NCBI RefSeq assembly: GCF_003344045.1
Contig: NZ_QFWX01000005.1
Location: forward strand, 310,001-374,000
Direction: 5' to 3'
Length of the DNA stretch: 64,000 nucleotides
Source: Marinobacter vulgaris
GTDB taxonomy: Bacteria > Pseudomonadota > Gammaproteobacteria > Pseudomonadales > Oleiphilaceae
In this document: piece by piece, positions 34,253 to 44,257 of the stretch
Layout of the letters: each line of letters begins with the position of its first letter
Position numbering within the stretch: the stretch's first letter is position 1
Position numbers and translations under genes: made by a program
The notes under the pieces: generated by a model
What the model saw: only the letters and a program-made list of their open reading frames with translations
Databases searched by the model: none
What the model was told of the DNA's origin: nothing

Positions 34253-35758
34253 ATGCCCAAAACAGTGATGTCAGGTTTCACCCACAATTTTCTCGGCAAT
34301 GCCCCGGTCTGGTACAAACAGGTTATTGTCCTGTTTCTGATCGTCAACCCCCTGGTTGTCTGGTTGCTTGGCCCGGCGACGGCTGGCTGGTTTCTGGTGG
34401 GTGAGTTTATCTTCACCCTTGCCATGGCGCTGAAATGTTACCCGCTGTTGCCCGGTGGCCTGCTGGCAGTTGAGGCGCTGCTGATCGGGCTGGCAACGCC
34501 GGAGGCGGTGTATCACGAAGTACTGATCAACCTGCCAGTCATTTTGCTGCTGATGTTCATGGTCGCCGGCATCTATTTCATGAAAGAGCTGTTGCTGGTG
34601 ACTTTCACCCAGATCCTGGTGGGGGTGCGATCAAAGTCGGCGCTATCCCTGCTGTTCTGTGCTGCGGCCGCGCTACTCTCCGCCTTTCTGGATGCATTGA
34701 CGGTCACCGCCGTCATCATCAGCGTGGCAGTGGGCTTCTATTCGGTCTACCACAAAGTAGCTTCCGGGAAGGGTTACCACCACGCCAGTCACAATGCCCA
34801 GAGCGACGAGCACGTGGTGGAACTGCACCGCGAAGACCTGGAGCAATTTCGCGCCTTTCTCCGCAGCCTGCTGATGCATGGCGCGATCGGAACCGCACTG
34901 GGGGGCGTTGCGACCATGGTAGGGGAGCCCCAGAATTTGCTGATAGCAAAAGTGGTGGGCTGGAACTTTGCCGAGTTTTTCCAGCGTATGGCACCTATCA
35001 GCCTGCCGGTTCTGGGCGCTGGCCTGTTCACCTGCTGGTGCCTGGAGAAGCTGCGCTGGTTTGGCTACGGGGCGCGGCTGCCCAAACCGGTTCGGCGGGT
35101 GCTGGAAGATTTCGCGGACACCGAGCGTGAAAAGCGCACCAAGGCGGATCAGGCAGCCCTGTGGGTACAGTCCATGGCTGCTGTGGTGCTGGTGATCGGG
35201 CTGGCGTTCCATATTGCGGAAGTGGGGTTGATCGGGCTGTTGGTGATCATCCTTATTACCTCGTTCACCGGGGTGACGGACGAACACCAGATTGGCAAGG
35301 CATTTCAGGAATCCCTGCCTTTCACCTCGCTGCTGGTCGTGTTCTTTGCCGTGGTGGCGGTGATTCACGAGCAGCACCTGTTCAAACCGGTGATCGACTT
35401 TGTGCTGGCACAGCCGGAGGCGCAGCAGCCGGCGCTGTTCTTCGTGGCAAACGGGCTGCTGTCGATGATCAGCGACAATGTCTTTGTTGCCACTGTTTAC
35501 ATCAGCGAAATCAAACAGGCGCTGGATGCGGGCGTGATATCCCGCGCGCACTTCCAGGATTTGGCTGTAGCCATCAACACCGGCACCAACCTGCCCAGCG
35601 TTGCGACGCCCAATGGCCAGGCAGCGTTCCTGTTCCTGCTGACATCCGCTATTGCACCACTGGTGCGGCTCTCCTACGGCCGCATGGTAATTATGGCTTT
35701 CCCTTACACCGTCGTCCTCGGATCCGTTGGTCTGCTGGCGGTCATCAACTTTCTGTAG
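34253..35758 (+). CDS. nhaB: Na+/H+ antiporter NhaB
   Basis: A 501-residue inner-membrane antiporter, about 12 helices, the usual length for NhaB. Conserved phrases are [37 protein letters not shown] and [14 protein letters not shown]. It exports Na+ in exchange for protons and supports growth in salt and at alkaline pH, in keeping with a marine host. No good ribosome-binding site precedes ATG 34253; ATG 34268 is a possible alternative. It is followed after 36 bases by a SulP transporter. Confidence 0.93.
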   Translation: MPKTVMSGFTHNFLGNAPVWYKQVIVLFLIVNPLVVWLLGPATAGWFLVGEFIFTLAMALKCYPLLPGGLLAVEALLIGLATPEAVYHEVLINLPVILLLMFMVAGIYFMKELLLVTFTQILVGVRSKSALSLLFCAAAALLSAFLDALTVTAVIISVAVGFYSVYHKVASGKGYHHASHNAQSDEHVVELHREDLEQFRAFLRSLLMHGAIGTALGGVATMVGEPQNLLIAKVVGWNFAEFFQRMAPISLPVLGAGLFTCWCLEKLRWFGYGARLPKPVRRVLEDFADTEREKRTKADQAALWVQSMAAVVLVIGLAFHIAEVGLIGLLVIILITSFTGVTDEHQIGKAFQESLPFTSLLVVFFAVVAVIHEQHLFKPVIDFVLAQPEAQQPALFFVANGLLSMISDNVFVATVYISEIKQALDAGVISRAHFQDLAVAINTGTNLPSVATPNGQAAFLFLLTSAIAPLVRLSYGRMVIMAFPYTVVLGSVGLLAVINFL

Positions 35759-35794
35759 ATTCTCTCCGTTGAATCAATTGACTGGACCTCAACT

Positions 35795-37282
35795 ATGATT
35801 AACAAGCTCAAGGCCGACTGGCTCTCCAATATACGGGGCGATCTGCTCGCCGGTATTGTGGTGGCGCTGGCACTGGTTCCCGAAGCCATCGCCTTCTCCA
35901 TCATCGCCGGTGTGGACCCGAAAGTGGGCCTTTACGCCTCTTTCTGCATTGCTGTTGTGATCGCCTTTGTGGGCGGCCGCCCCGGAATGATCTCTGCCGC
36001 CACCGGGGCCATGGCGTTGCTGATGGTGACCCTGGTCAAGGAGCATGGCCTGGAATACCTGCTGGCAGCCACGCTGCTAACCGGCCTGCTGCAGATCGGA
36101 GCCGGCTATCTGAAGCTCGGTGGCCTGATGCGATTCGTGTCACGATCGGTAGTGACCGGGTTTGTAAATGCCCTGGCGATCCTGATCTTCATGGCCCAGT
36201 TGCCGGAGCTGACCAACGTCACCTGGCATGTATACGCCATGACCGCCGCCGGTTTGGGTATCATCTATCTGTTTCCGCTGATTCCGGTGATTGGCCGCAT
36301 CCTGCCATCGCCGCTGATCTGTATCGTTGCACTCACAGCAGTTGCGATGGTCTATAACATTGATATCCGCACCGTGGGGGATATGGGGCAACTGCCGGAC
36401 ACCCTGCCGATCTTCCTGTGGCCGGATGTGCCGCTGAACCTGGAAACCCTGATGATTATCCTGCCGTACTCGGTGGGTCTCGCCGTCGTGGGCCTGCTGG
36501 AATCGATGATGACAGCCACTATCGTGGACGACCTGACCGATACCACCAGTGATCGCAACCGCGAGTGCAGGGGGCAGGGCATTGCCAATATCGGTTCCGG
36601 CCTGTTAGGCGGCATGGCGGGCTGTGCCATGATTGGCCAGTCTATTATCAACATCAAATCCGGTGGTCGCACCCGCCTGTCCACCTTGGCCGCGGGTGTG
36701 TTCCTGCTGCTGATGGTGCTGGTGCTGGACCAGTGGCTGGTACAGATTCCAATGGCGGCGCTGGTAGCGGTAATGATCATGGTATCGATCGGTACGTTCA
36801 GCTGGGGCTCCATCAAGAACCTGAAGGAGCACCCGCTGTCCACCAACATAGTCATGGTGGTCACGGTTATCGTAGTGGTCGCAACCCACAACCTGGCGTT
36901 CGGTGTACTGGCAGGCGTGCTGCTGGCGGCGCTGTTCTTTGCCAACAAGGTGGGCCATTACATGCTGGTGACCTCCGAATTTGATGAGGAAACCGATAGC
37001 CGCACTTACAACGTGGTTGGGCAGGTATTCTTCAGTTCCTCGGAAAAATTCACGGAGTCCTTTGATTTCAAGGAAGCAGTGGATAATGTGGTCATAGACC
37101 TGACCCGGGCGCACTTCTGGGATATCACCGCGGTAGGCGCCCTGGACAAAGCGGTGCTCAAGTTCCGCCGCGAGGGTGCCGAGGTTGAAATCATCGGGCT
37201 GAACGAGGCCAGCGCCACAATCGTTGACCGTTTCGGGGTGCACGACAAACCCGGCGCCGTCGACCAGTTGATGGGGCACTGA
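35795..37282 (+). CDS. SulP-family inorganic anion transporter with STAS domain
   Basis: A 495-residue SLC26/SulP transporter. Residues 10-385 hold the membrane domain ([27 protein letters not shown], with [19 protein letters not shown]) and residues 400-490 a C-terminal STAS domain ([35 protein letters not shown]). Family substrates include sulfate, bicarbonate (BicA) and C4-dicarboxylates (DauA). The stop is one base before the universal stress protein start, so expression is coupled. The substrate is not decided by sequence; a bicarbonate role would be Na+-dependent and would fit NhaB upstream. Confidence 0.9.
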   Translation: MINKLKADWLSNIRGDLLAGIVVALALVPEAIAFSIIAGVDPKVGLYASFCIAVVIAFVGGRPGMISAATGAMALLMVTLVKEHGLEYLLAATLLTGLLQIGAGYLKLGGLMRFVSRSVVTGFVNALAILIFMAQLPELTNVTWHVYAMTAAGLGIIYLFPLIPVIGRILPSPLICIVALTAVAMVYNIDIRTVGDMGQLPDTLPIFLWPDVPLNLETLMIILPYSVGLAVVGLLESMMTATIVDDLTDTTSDRNRECRGQGIANIGSGLLGGMAGCAMIGQSIINIKSGGRTRLSTLAAGVFLLLMVLVLDQWLVQIPMAALVAVMIMVSIGTFSWGSIKNLKEHPLSTNIVMVVTVIVVVATHNLAFGVLAGVLLAALFFANKVGHYMLVTSEFDEETDSRTYNVVGQVFFSSSEKFTESFDFKEAVDNVVIDLTRAHFWDITAVGALDKAVLKFRREGAEVEIIGLNEASATIVDRFGVHDKPGAVDQLMGH

Positions 37283-37283
37283 T

Positions 37284-38210
37284 ATGACACAAGCCAGGGA
37301 ATCCAACAACGATCCCGGTCAGAATAACAACCATAACGATCACCACGGCGAGGTTGAGATGTTACGAGTAGTTGCCTGTATCGATGGCTCCAGGGCCGCA
37401 CCGGCGGTGTGTGATTACGCCGCCTGGGCCAGCAAGCACATGGAAACGCCCATAACCCTGCTGCACGTGCTGGACGAAGAGCGTTATCCGACAGAACCGG
37501 ACCTGGCTGGCAATATTGGCCTGGGTAGTCGCGAACAGCTGATGGACGAACTGGCCGAGCTGGACCGCAAGCGTTCGAAGCTGGCGCTGGAGCATGGTCA
37601 CCATATGCTGGATGAGGCCGAAGACCGTATGAAGAGGCTTGGCCTCGAGGATATCATCAAGCGCCAGCGTCATGGCGATCTGACCGAGTCCCTGGTGGCT
37701 CTGGAAAACCAGACCCGTTTGCTGGTTATGGGGCTTCACGGCGAGAGCAGCTCGGATCGCGACGTACACGTCGGCAGCCAGCTGGAAACGGTGATTCGCA
37801 GTGTCCATCGCCCGATCCTCCTGGTGCCGGACGAATACCAGCAGCCGAAAAGCGCGATGCTGGCCTTCGATGGCAGCGCCACCGCGTTCAAGGGCGTGGA
37901 GTTGCTGGCAGGCAGCCCGGTACTGAAAGGTATGCCGATTCACCTGGTGATGGTCGGGGCTGATACCAATGACCGTTGGGAGCAGCTGAGGAAGGCCGAG
38001 AAGATGCTCGGTGACCTGGACGCCGAAATCACCCTGGCCATCCGTGCCGGCGATGTGGAGCCAACGCTTCACGCTTACCAGGAGGAGCATGACATCGATA
38101 TCCTGGTGATGGGCGCTTACGGGCACTCGCGGATTCGACAGTTCCTGATCGGCAGTACCACCACGACGATGCTCAAGACCGCCCGCAAACCTCTGGTAAT
38201 ACTGCGCTAA
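37284..38210 (+). CDS. Tandem universal stress protein
   Basis: A 308-residue protein with two UspA domains, about 26-160 and 180-308. The second has the ATP-binding loop GAYGHSRIRQFLIGSTT (G-2x-G-9x-G-S/T form) and the first a weaker GLHGESSSDRDVHVGSQ. ATG 37284, one base after the SulP stop, adds an Asn/His-rich leader (NNNHNDHHGE region); ATG 37359, with GAGG upstream, would start at the conserved MLRVVACIDGS. Both are possible. USPs near SulP transporters probably bind ATP and gate or report on transport, which is inference. Confidence 0.88.
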   Translation: MTQARESNNDPGQNNNHNDHHGEVEMLRVVACIDGSRAAPAVCDYAAWASKHMETPITLLHVLDEERYPTEPDLAGNIGLGSREQLMDELAELDRKRSKLALEHGHHMLDEAEDRMKRLGLEDIIKRQRHGDLTESLVALENQTRLLVMGLHGESSSDRDVHVGSQLETVIRSVHRPILLVPDEYQQPKSAMLAFDGSATAFKGVELLAGSPVLKGMPIHLVMVGADTNDRWEQLRKAEKMLGDLDAEITLAIRAGDVEPTLHAYQEEHDIDILVMGAYGHSRIRQFLIGSTTTTMLKTARKPLVILR

Positions 38211-39778
38211 TGCTGTTTTGCCAGGGCTCCGTGGCGGCATTGTTGGCGTTAGGCGGCGGATTTCTGGTGTTGGTGGTCTTATTGACGGGTTGTACCGGCG
38301 GTTTGCCGCCGGTGACACACCCCGGAGGTGAGAAAACCGTGCAGAGCGAGGACAGCTTCCTGCTCAATCAATCTTTGCAGCGATTGGGCAGTACTGGCGA
38401 CCAGTCCGGTTTTTACATGCTTGATTCGGGCCGGGAAGCCTTTCTCTACCGTGCGGCCCTGACCGAGGCCGCCGAGCACCGGATCGACGCGCAATATTAT
38501 ATCTGGAACAACGACGGCTCCGGGCGTTACCTGGCAGGCCGGCTGCTGCTGGCCGCGGATCGTGATGTGCGGATACGGCTGTTGCTGGACGATTTCAATA
38601 TCGAAGGCATTGGCGAACTCTTTGCTGCTCTCGATACCCACCCGAACATTGACGTCCGTATTTTCAATCCCGCTACAAGTCGCAGCGGATGGGGTCGTTG
38701 GGTCTCGTTCCTGATGGATTTCAAACGTATCAACCGCCGCATGCACAACAAGACGTTCGTGGTGGATGGGTCGGCGGGTATCGTTGGCGGGCGCAACATT
38801 GGCGATGAGTACTTCGGATTTGCTGAGGATCGCTATTTCCGGGATCGTGACGTGCTGGCTTTGGGGGCAGTGGTTGACGGCATGGCGGAGAACTTCCAGG
38901 CCTACTGGAACAATCGTTGGGCCTACCCGGTGTCAGCCCTTTACCCCGAGGTTCCCGCGAACGGGGCGGCGGCGATCCTTGACAGACTTCGCCGCCAGGC
39001 CGGCACACAGGACGGTATTCCGGTGCCGGCCCCGACAGACAGCGCCCAGGGCAGGTCAGAGCTGGCTGAACTGTTCCACCAACTGACGCTTGCCCGCGGC
39101 GAGCTGGTGTTCGATTCTCCCTCGGAAACCATGGACGGGCCTGGCAAAACCCCCAAGCGCAGCGCCAAAGCGCTTCAGCGGCTGGCGAGAGCTTCCACCG
39201 AGGAAATTCTGATTGAATCCGCCTATCTGATACTCACCGGGGAGCAGTTGGCGCTGCTGGATGTTGAGGGTCGCCAGGGGCTGGAGGTTGCGGCTTTGAC
39301 CAACTCGCTGGCCTCCAACGACCTGGTCACCAATCACTCCGGCTATGCTCGCTGGCGCCCTTATATGCTCCGCCGCGGAATACGGATCCACGAGCTCAAA
39401 CCCGATGCGGAGGCCTGCCAGCAATGGCTGCAAGACGATGCGGTCTGCTCCCGCGGTGAGGTCAGCCTGCATTCTAAATCCGTGGTGTTTGATCGCAGTA
39501 CCCTGGTGGTGGGATCTTTCAACGTCAATCTCCGCTCCATCTATCTGAATGGTGAAACAGTGTTGATTATCCACAGCGCAGAGATGGCCGAGCGGGTGGC
39601 CAAGGACATCCGCTCGGTGATGCAGCCACGGAACAGCTGGGAAGTTTCTCTTGATGAAAGCGGCGAGGTGCAGTGGCGCGGTGAGAAACACCTGTACACC
39701 AGCGAGCCGACCATTGGCTGGTGGACCCGTGCCCAGTCCCGGTTCCTGTCATGGCTGCCGATCGAGAAATATCTCTAG
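38210..39778 (+). CDS. ClsC-like phospholipase D family lipoprotein (cardiolipin synthase-like)
   Basis: A 522-residue PLD-superfamily protein. A hydrophobic signal ends in LLTGC, a lipobox, so it is probably a lipoprotein facing the periplasm. Both HKD motifs are intact: MHNKTFVVD with GGRNIGDEYF and LHSKSVVFD with GSFNVNLRSIYLNGE, and the NLR/GRN phrases match E. coli ClsC (YmdC). ClsC makes cardiolipin from phosphatidylglycerol and phosphatidylethanolamine together with YmdB, which is absent here. The ATG overlaps the USP stop (TAATG). Confidence 0.88.
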   Translation: MLFCQGSVAALLALGGGFLVLVVLLTGCTGGLPPVTHPGGEKTVQSEDSFLLNQSLQRLGSTGDQSGFYMLDSGREAFLYRAALTEAAEHRIDAQYYIWNNDGSGRYLAGRLLLAADRDVRIRLLLDDFNIEGIGELFAALDTHPNIDVRIFNPATSRSGWGRWVSFLMDFKRINRRMHNKTFVVDGSAGIVGGRNIGDEYFGFAEDRYFRDRDVLALGAVVDGMAENFQAYWNNRWAYPVSALYPEVPANGAAAILDRLRRQAGTQDGIPVPAPTDSAQGRSELAELFHQLTLARGELVFDSPSETMDGPGKTPKRSAKALQRLARASTEEILIESAYLILTGEQLALLDVEGRQGLEVAALTNSLASNDLVTNHSGYARWRPYMLRRGIRIHELKPDAEACQQWLQDDAVCSRGEVSLHSKSVVFDRSTLVVGSFNVNLRSIYLNGETVLIIHSAEMAERVAKDIRSVMQPRNSWEVSLDESGEVQWRGEKHLYTSEPTIGWWTRAQSRFLSWLPIEKYL

Positions 39779-39794
39779 TACTTGCCCCGGGTTT

Positions 39795-40979
39795 TCAGGC
39801 GCTGCCGCCCGCTGCCACGCCTGAGGCCCAGGCCCACTGGAAGTTATGCCCGCCAAGATGCCCGGTCACATCCACCACTTCACCGATGAAGTACAGGTCC
39901 GGTCGGTCCAGAACCGCCATGGTCCGGGATGACAGCTGGCGGGTGTCCACACCTCCCAGGGTCACTTCGGCGGTGCGATAACCCTCGGTGCCGGCGGGTT
40001 TTATGGCCCACTGCCCGAGAGTCCGCGATGCCTGTTCGATGTCGCTGTTTTTGTAGCCCTGCAGTGGACCGGTCCAGCCGTGAAGGTCGTTAAGCGCCTG
40101 GGCGAAGCGCCTCGGCAGGTGCTGCTGCAGGTATTGGGCAACCGTGGCTTGTGGTCTGTCTTTCCTCAGCTGGTACAGGTCCTGTTCGATATTGGTCCCG
40201 GGGAGCATGTTGATGCTCAGGCTGTCACCGGGATGCCAGAAGCTGGAGATCTGCAGCATCGCCGGGCCACTCAGTCCGCGATGGGTGACCAGCATGGGTT
40301 CGCGGAAGTGTTCGTGATTGCAGTGAACGTCCACCGGACAGCTCACCCCCGCCAGTGGGGCCAGTTGCTTCTTCAGTTCCGGGTGCAGGGTAAACGGGAC
40401 CAGCCCCGCACGGGTGGGTAGAACAGTCAGCCCGAACTGCCGTGCGATGTCATAACCGAATCCGGTGGCGCCCATGGTGGGGATGGAGAGCCCGCCGCAG
40501 GCAACAATAAGGGACTCGCAGGTTAGGGTGCCGGAGGTGGTTTGCAGTTGGTAACCGTTTCCCGGGCTGCTGATGGCTTTGACCTCTGTTTTCAGACGCA
40601 CTTCTGCACCGGCCCATTCGCATTCGGTCAGCAGCATGTTGAGAATGTCCTTGCTGCTGTCTTTACAGAAGAGTTGGCCGGCCGCTTTTTCCTCATGCTC
40701 AATGCCGTGGCGCTCCACCAGATCCAGGAAGTGCTGGGGTGTGTAACGTTTGAGGGCGGAGATGCAGTAGTGGGGGTTGGCCGAGAGGAAGTTGGCCGGG
40801 GTGCTGTTCAGGTTGGTGAAATTGCAGCGGCCGCCGCCGGACATGAGAATTTTCTTGCCGGGTTTGTTGGCGTGGTCGATCACCAGGACCTTGCGGCCTC
40901 GGTAGCCGGCTGTTGCGGCGCACATCAGGCCTGCGGCGCCTGCGCCTATGATGATTACGTCATAGCTCTGGAGTGTCAT
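39795..40979 (-). CDS. BaiN/RdsA-family NAD(P)/FAD-dependent oxidoreductase (HI0933-like)
   Basis: A 394-residue flavoprotein. The N-terminal DVIIIGAGAAGLMCA binds FAD; MSGGGRCNFTNL and the C-terminal TLGGVDTRQL...GEVVDVTGHLGGHNFQWAW are family signatures. The family includes BaiN (bile-acid flavin reductase) and YhiN, most with unknown substrates. ATG 40979 is chosen over the frame opening at 41060, because the extra residues would be translated from an intergenic inverted-repeat element. Confidence 0.9.
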   Translation of the reverse strand: MTLQSYDVIIIGAGAAGLMCAATAGYRGRKVLVIDHANKPGKKILMSGGGRCNFTNLNSTPANFLSANPHYCISALKRYTPQHFLDLVERHGIEHEEKAAGQLFCKDSSKDILNMLLTECEWAGAEVRLKTEVKAISSPGNGYQLQTTSGTLTCESLIVACGGLSIPTMGATGFGYDIARQFGLTVLPTRAGLVPFTLHPELKKQLAPLAGVSCPVDVHCNHEHFREPMLVTHRGLSGPAMLQISSFWHPGDSLSINMLPGTNIEQDLYQLRKDRPQATVAQYLQQHLPRRFAQALNDLHGWTGPLQGYKNSDIEQASRTLGQWAIKPAGTEGYRTAEVTLGGVDTRQLSSRTMAVLDRPDLYFIGEVVDVTGHLGGHNFQWAWASGVAAGGSA

Positions 40980-40992
40980 TCTATTGAGTTCC

Positions 40993-41096
40993 GGCACGGG
41001 TTGAGGACAGTCAGGGATACGCGGTGAATACGTCCATGTACGCTCGACAAAAACATCCATGTTTTTGACGATCCCTGACTGCCCTCAACCCGTGCC
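40993..41096. repeat. Long intergenic inverted repeat (REPIN/MITE-like)
   Basis: Two 26-base arms (40993-41018 and 41071-41096) are complementary with one mismatch. They begin GGCACGGGTTGAGG and end CCTCAACCCGTGCC. The 52-base loop contains a further hairpin, AAAAACAT-CC-ATGTTTTT at 41049-41066. There is no coding content. It sits between phzF and the BaiN-like gene, both on the minus strand, where it may terminate or attenuate. Form and placement suggest a dispersed non-autonomous element, but no second copy is in the window. Confidence 0.75.
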
Positions 41097-41162
41097 TTGC
41101 CAAACATCTGTGCTTACCGCCGCTGTGTGTTAACTGGGCGCAGTATACATTTTCTGCTGTTA

Positions 41163-41972
41163 TCAGGGCAGGTGTACGGAACCTTCCATATAGAGCGTGG
41201 CCTGGCCGGCTATGGCTACGCGGTCACCTTTCAGTTCGCAGCGCAGTACGCCGCCTCTGGCGGAGACCTGTTGGGCAAGCAGTGTGTTTTTACCAAGTTT
41301 TTCGGCCCAGTAGGGCACCAGTACGCTGTGGATGGAGCCGGTGACTGGGTCTTCGTCGATGCCGGCGCCGGGGGCGAAGTAGCGGCTGACGAAGTCGCAG
41401 TTTTCTCCGGGCGCCGTGATGATCACGCCCTGGTTGCCAAGTTCCCTGAGTTTGCGGATGTCCGGTTGCGCGGCCTTTACTGCGTTTTCGTCATTGAGAA
41501 CGACCAGGTAGTTGGTGTCGTTGGGCACAAACAGGGCTGTTGCCGGAGCGCCTCTCAGTGCTTCGTGGATGAGCTCAGGTGTCAGGCGTTCTTCGAAAGC
41601 GAGGTTCGGGAAGTCCAGCTCCAGCCAGCCGTCGTCGGTCAGTTGTACGCCAAGGGGGCCGCTTTTCGACTGGAACCGGATCCGCTCATGCTTCCAGCCC
41701 AGCTTGTTGAACACGACCCAGGCACTGGCGAGGGTGGCGTGGCCACATAGCGGCACTTCTACGGTGGGTGTGAACCAGCGTATGTGGAAGTCTGCATCCG
41801 CTTCTGCCGGTAATGATACCAGGAATGCGGTTTCCGACAGGTTGTTCTCCATGGCCAGTGCCCGCAGCGTGTCGTCTGGCAGCCATTCCTCCAGGGGCAT
41901 GACCGCAGCCGGATTGCCGCCAAAAACCTGGCTGGTAAAGGCGTCAAGCTGGTAGATCGGTAGTGTTTTCAT
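41163..41972 (-). CDS. PhzF-family isomerase/epimerase-like protein
   Basis: A 269-residue PhzF-fold protein with the family start PIYQLDAFTSQVFGGNPAAVMPL and the conserved MENNLSETAFLV, where the Glu is the general acid/base, then PLCGHATLASAWV. True PhzF isomerises a phenazine precursor; most homologues are of unknown function, and there is no phenazine cluster here. The ATG overlaps the response-regulator stop (ATGA), so it is the third gene of the kinase-regulator operon. Confidence 0.88.
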   Translation of the reverse strand: MKTLPIYQLDAFTSQVFGGNPAAVMPLEEWLPDDTLRALAMENNLSETAFLVSLPAEADADFHIRWFTPTVEVPLCGHATLASAWVVFNKLGWKHERIRFQSKSGPLGVQLTDDGWLELDFPNLAFEERLTPELIHEALRGAPATALFVPNDTNYLVVLNDENAVKAAQPDIRKLRELGNQGVIITAPGENCDFVSRYFAPGAGIDEDPVTGSIHSVLVPYWAEKLGKNTLLAQQVSARGGVLRCELKGDRVAIAGQATLYMEGSVHLP

Positions 41973-42610
41973 GGGTCGCTCCGCAGGTTAATCGGGTCCA
42001 GCAGGCCCGCCGCAATGGCGATGCCGGTGACGTCAGGGACCCGCTCCACCCCCAGTCGCTTCATGACACGTGCCCGGTACAGGTCGATGGTTTTGATGCC
42101 CACGTCCAGCTGTTCCGCAATTTCGCGGCTGGTATAACCCTGGGCCAGTGGCATGAACACATCCCGCTCCCGGCGGGTGAGGGCGGCTATCAGGGCGTCG
42201 GTATGCCGGTCACCCTGTTGCCGGGTGCTGGCCTGCTGGTGTTCCTGCAGCGCCTGCTGAACGCTGTCGAGCAGCAGCTGTTCGTTGAACGGTTTTTCGA
42301 TGAAGTCGAAGGCGCCGGACTTGAAGGCGCGGACCACGATCGCCACGTCGGCATGGCCGGAGACAAAAATGATGGGCAGTTGCGAGCCCCGCTTCTGCAG
42401 TTCCTCCTGGACATTCAGGCCTCCCAGGCCGGGCATGCGTATGTCGAGAATCACGCAACCGGTATGCACCGGATCCACCGCCTCCAGGAACAGCCGACCG
42501 TCGGCATAGGGCTGCACCTGCAACCCCACGGATTCCAGTAACCACTGGGTGGATTCGAGCATGCCGGCGTCGTCGTCTACCACGTAAACGGTGTGGGGTA
42601 GATCACTCAT
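41969..42610 (-). CDS. FixJ/NarL-type response regulator
   Basis: A 213-residue regulator. Receiver domain with VVDDD near residue 11, the phospho-acceptor Asp in CVILDIRMPG (about 57) and Lys in FIEKPF; a LuxR-type helix-turn-helix at 140-205 (LTRRERDVFMPLAQGYTSREIAEQL...). ATG 42610 is the family start; the frame opens further up inside the kinase gene. It overlaps the kinase gene by 8 bases and is most likely phosphorylated by it. Likely targets are the divergent acyl-CoA synthetase and permease genes. Confidence 0.9.
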   Translation of the reverse strand: MSDLPHTVYVVDDDAGMLESTQWLLESVGLQVQPYADGRLFLEAVDPVHTGCVILDIRMPGLGGLNVQEELQKRGSQLPIIFVSGHADVAIVVRAFKSGAFDFIEKPFNEQLLLDSVQQALQEHQQASTRQQGDRHTDALIAALTRRERDVFMPLAQGYTSREIAEQLDVGIKTIDLYRARVMKRLGVERVPDVTGIAIAAGLLDPINLRSDP

Positions 42611-44102
42611 GGGGGTCTGTCTCCCTGGAGGGGTGGCATCTGATTTTATTGCTGTGGAGTGGCGGGAAGCGACAGACCAGCACCAGGCCACCGTCATCCG
42701 CTGGTTTTGCATCCAGGAAGCCGCCAAAGCCCTCGACGATGGATCGGCTCATGGAAAGCCCCAGCCCCAGCCCCTGGGGTTTGCTGGTGTAGAAGGGCGT
42801 GAACATCTGCCGCAAACCGGTCTCGTCCAGCCCCGGGCCCTGGTCGGCAACCTCCACCAGAATTTCCTGTTCTGAGTTCACGCAGGTTGTCACGGTAATC
42901 TGTGAGGGGGTACTGCTGTCCTGGTGGGCCTCAATATTGGCATCGATACCGTTGCGGATCAGGTTGATCAACACCTGCTCAAGCAGCACCGGGTCAGCGG
43001 TAATAACCGGGTCGCTGTCGGTCAGGCGTTCCCGTATGGCGACCCGGTTCTTGTCTGCATCCCACTGGCACAGGCGCTTTACGTTGGCCACGGCGTCGTT
43101 GATGCTGATGGGGGCTGTACGCTTCTGGCCCTTGCGCAGAAATGCCCTCAGTCGCCTGATCACTTCCGATGCCCGGTTGGCGTGGTGGGTGATGCGCTGG
43201 AGGCCGTCGTCCACCCGCTCCAGGCACTCCGGGTTGTCCCGCGCCTGTTTCAGGTAGCGCTGGCTGGCACTGGCGAAATTGACGATGGTGGCCAGTGGCT
43301 GGTTCATCTCGTGGGCAATACTGGAAGCCAGCTCGCCGAGGGTTGCCAGGCGGGCCGTGTGAGCCAGTTCGTCCGCCAGCCGCCGGTTGTTCTCCTCGGA
43401 CTCAACCCTCGCAGTGATGTCACGGGACACACTCACCACTTCAATCACTGCGCCGGTGTAAGTTTCCCGGATGGCCCGGCTGGCAATCTCGAACCAGCGC
43501 TTGCTGCCGTCCCGATGAGTGATATCAAGCGTCAGGGTGGCATAGCCTTCATCCCGAAGACGGTTGCGGACGTCTTCCAGCTCGCCGTTAAGGGTGCTGC
43601 TACGGAACACGTCTTCCAGCGGCTTGCCCCTGAGCTCTTCCGGCCAGTAACCCAGTAACCGCCAGGAGGCCGGGGTGGCGTCTATAAAACGGCCATCCGG
43701 CGCGTGGCGGGAAATGAGGTCGGTGGTGTTTTCGGTGATCAGGCGGTAGAGGCGGCTGGAGCGGGTGGCTTCGTCCAGCTTGCGGATGTCATCGGTGGCA
43801 TTCCTGCCCCGGGCCAGAACCTGGCCAGAGGCCTGGTCAGGTATGAATGTCCACAGACAGATAAGCCCGGCAAGCCGGCTCTCCACATCTGCAATCGCCC
43901 GCCCCTGGGAGAGGCAGGCGTTGATCAGTGCCTGGGTATTAACCGGAAGCAGGCCCGCTACCCGCTCCGTTCCTGCACGCTGTGCCAGGGCTCTCGCTGC
44001 CGGATTATTTGCCAGAACCCTGCTGTCAAAGCCAAGAACCAGCCCGGCTTCCGGGTCGGTGTCGGGAAGCTGAAAGGCGGGGACTGTCGCTGTTATTGTC
44101 AT
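42603..44102 (-). CDS. PAS-domain sensor histidine kinase (FixL/HK4 type)
   Basis: A 499-residue soluble-looking kinase with no obvious membrane helix. A PAS-like region (1-120) precedes a typical PAS/PAC (about 140-265, with DGRFIDATPASWRLLGY), then the DHp H-box IAHEMNQPLATIVNFA with the phospho-His and a GHKL ATPase with N (NLIRNGIDANIE), G1 (VADQGPGLDE) and G2 (GLGLGLSMS) boxes. The HEMNQPL form puts it in the FixL/DctB-like HK4 group. The PAS ligand is unknown. It is divergent from the acyl-CoA synthetase across 155 bases. Confidence 0.92.
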   Translation of the reverse strand: MTITATVPAFQLPDTDPEAGLVLGFDSRVLANNPAARALAQRAGTERVAGLLPVNTQALINACLSQGRAIADVESRLAGLICLWTFIPDQASGQVLARGRNATDDIRKLDEATRSSRLYRLITENTTDLISRHAPDGRFIDATPASWRLLGYWPEELRGKPLEDVFRSSTLNGELEDVRNRLRDEGYATLTLDITHRDGSKRWFEIASRAIRETYTGAVIEVVSVSRDITARVESEENNRRLADELAHTARLATLGELASSIAHEMNQPLATIVNFASASQRYLKQARDNPECLERVDDGLQRITHHANRASEVIRRLRAFLRKGQKRTAPISINDAVANVKRLCQWDADKNRVAIRERLTDSDPVITADPVLLEQVLINLIRNGIDANIEAHQDSSTPSQITVTTCVNSEQEILVEVADQGPGLDETGLRQMFTPFYTSKPQGLGLGLSMSRSIVEGFGGFLDAKPADDGGLVLVCRFPPLHSNKIRCHPSRETDPHE

Positions 44103-44115
44103 TGGTCAGCCGTTA

Positions 44116-44165
44116 TATAGTATAAGCACTATAATACATTGGTGTAATTTCTAGTATATCTACTA
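44116..44165. promoter_or_regulatory. Two AT-rich dyads between sensor kinase and acyl-CoA synthetase genes
   Basis: TATAGT-N6-ACTATA lies at 44116-44133 and TAGTA-N4-TACTA at 44152-44165, both in the 155-base divergent region. They are candidates for binding by the FixJ-type regulator or simply part of overlapping AT-rich promoters. Confidence 0.35.
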
Positions 44166-44257
44166 TCCAATACCATTCCTGCCAGCCAAGAGTATAGCTT
44201 TTCCGGCGTACTTACTGAATACACCATAAGAACAATGGAACCCAGAGGACCACAGCA

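Noticed and set aside
40980..41060. Extended N-terminus of the BaiN-like flavoprotein
   Set aside because: The added codons lie in the loop and arm of the inverted-repeat element; the FAD motif starts right after ATG 40979 as in homologues.
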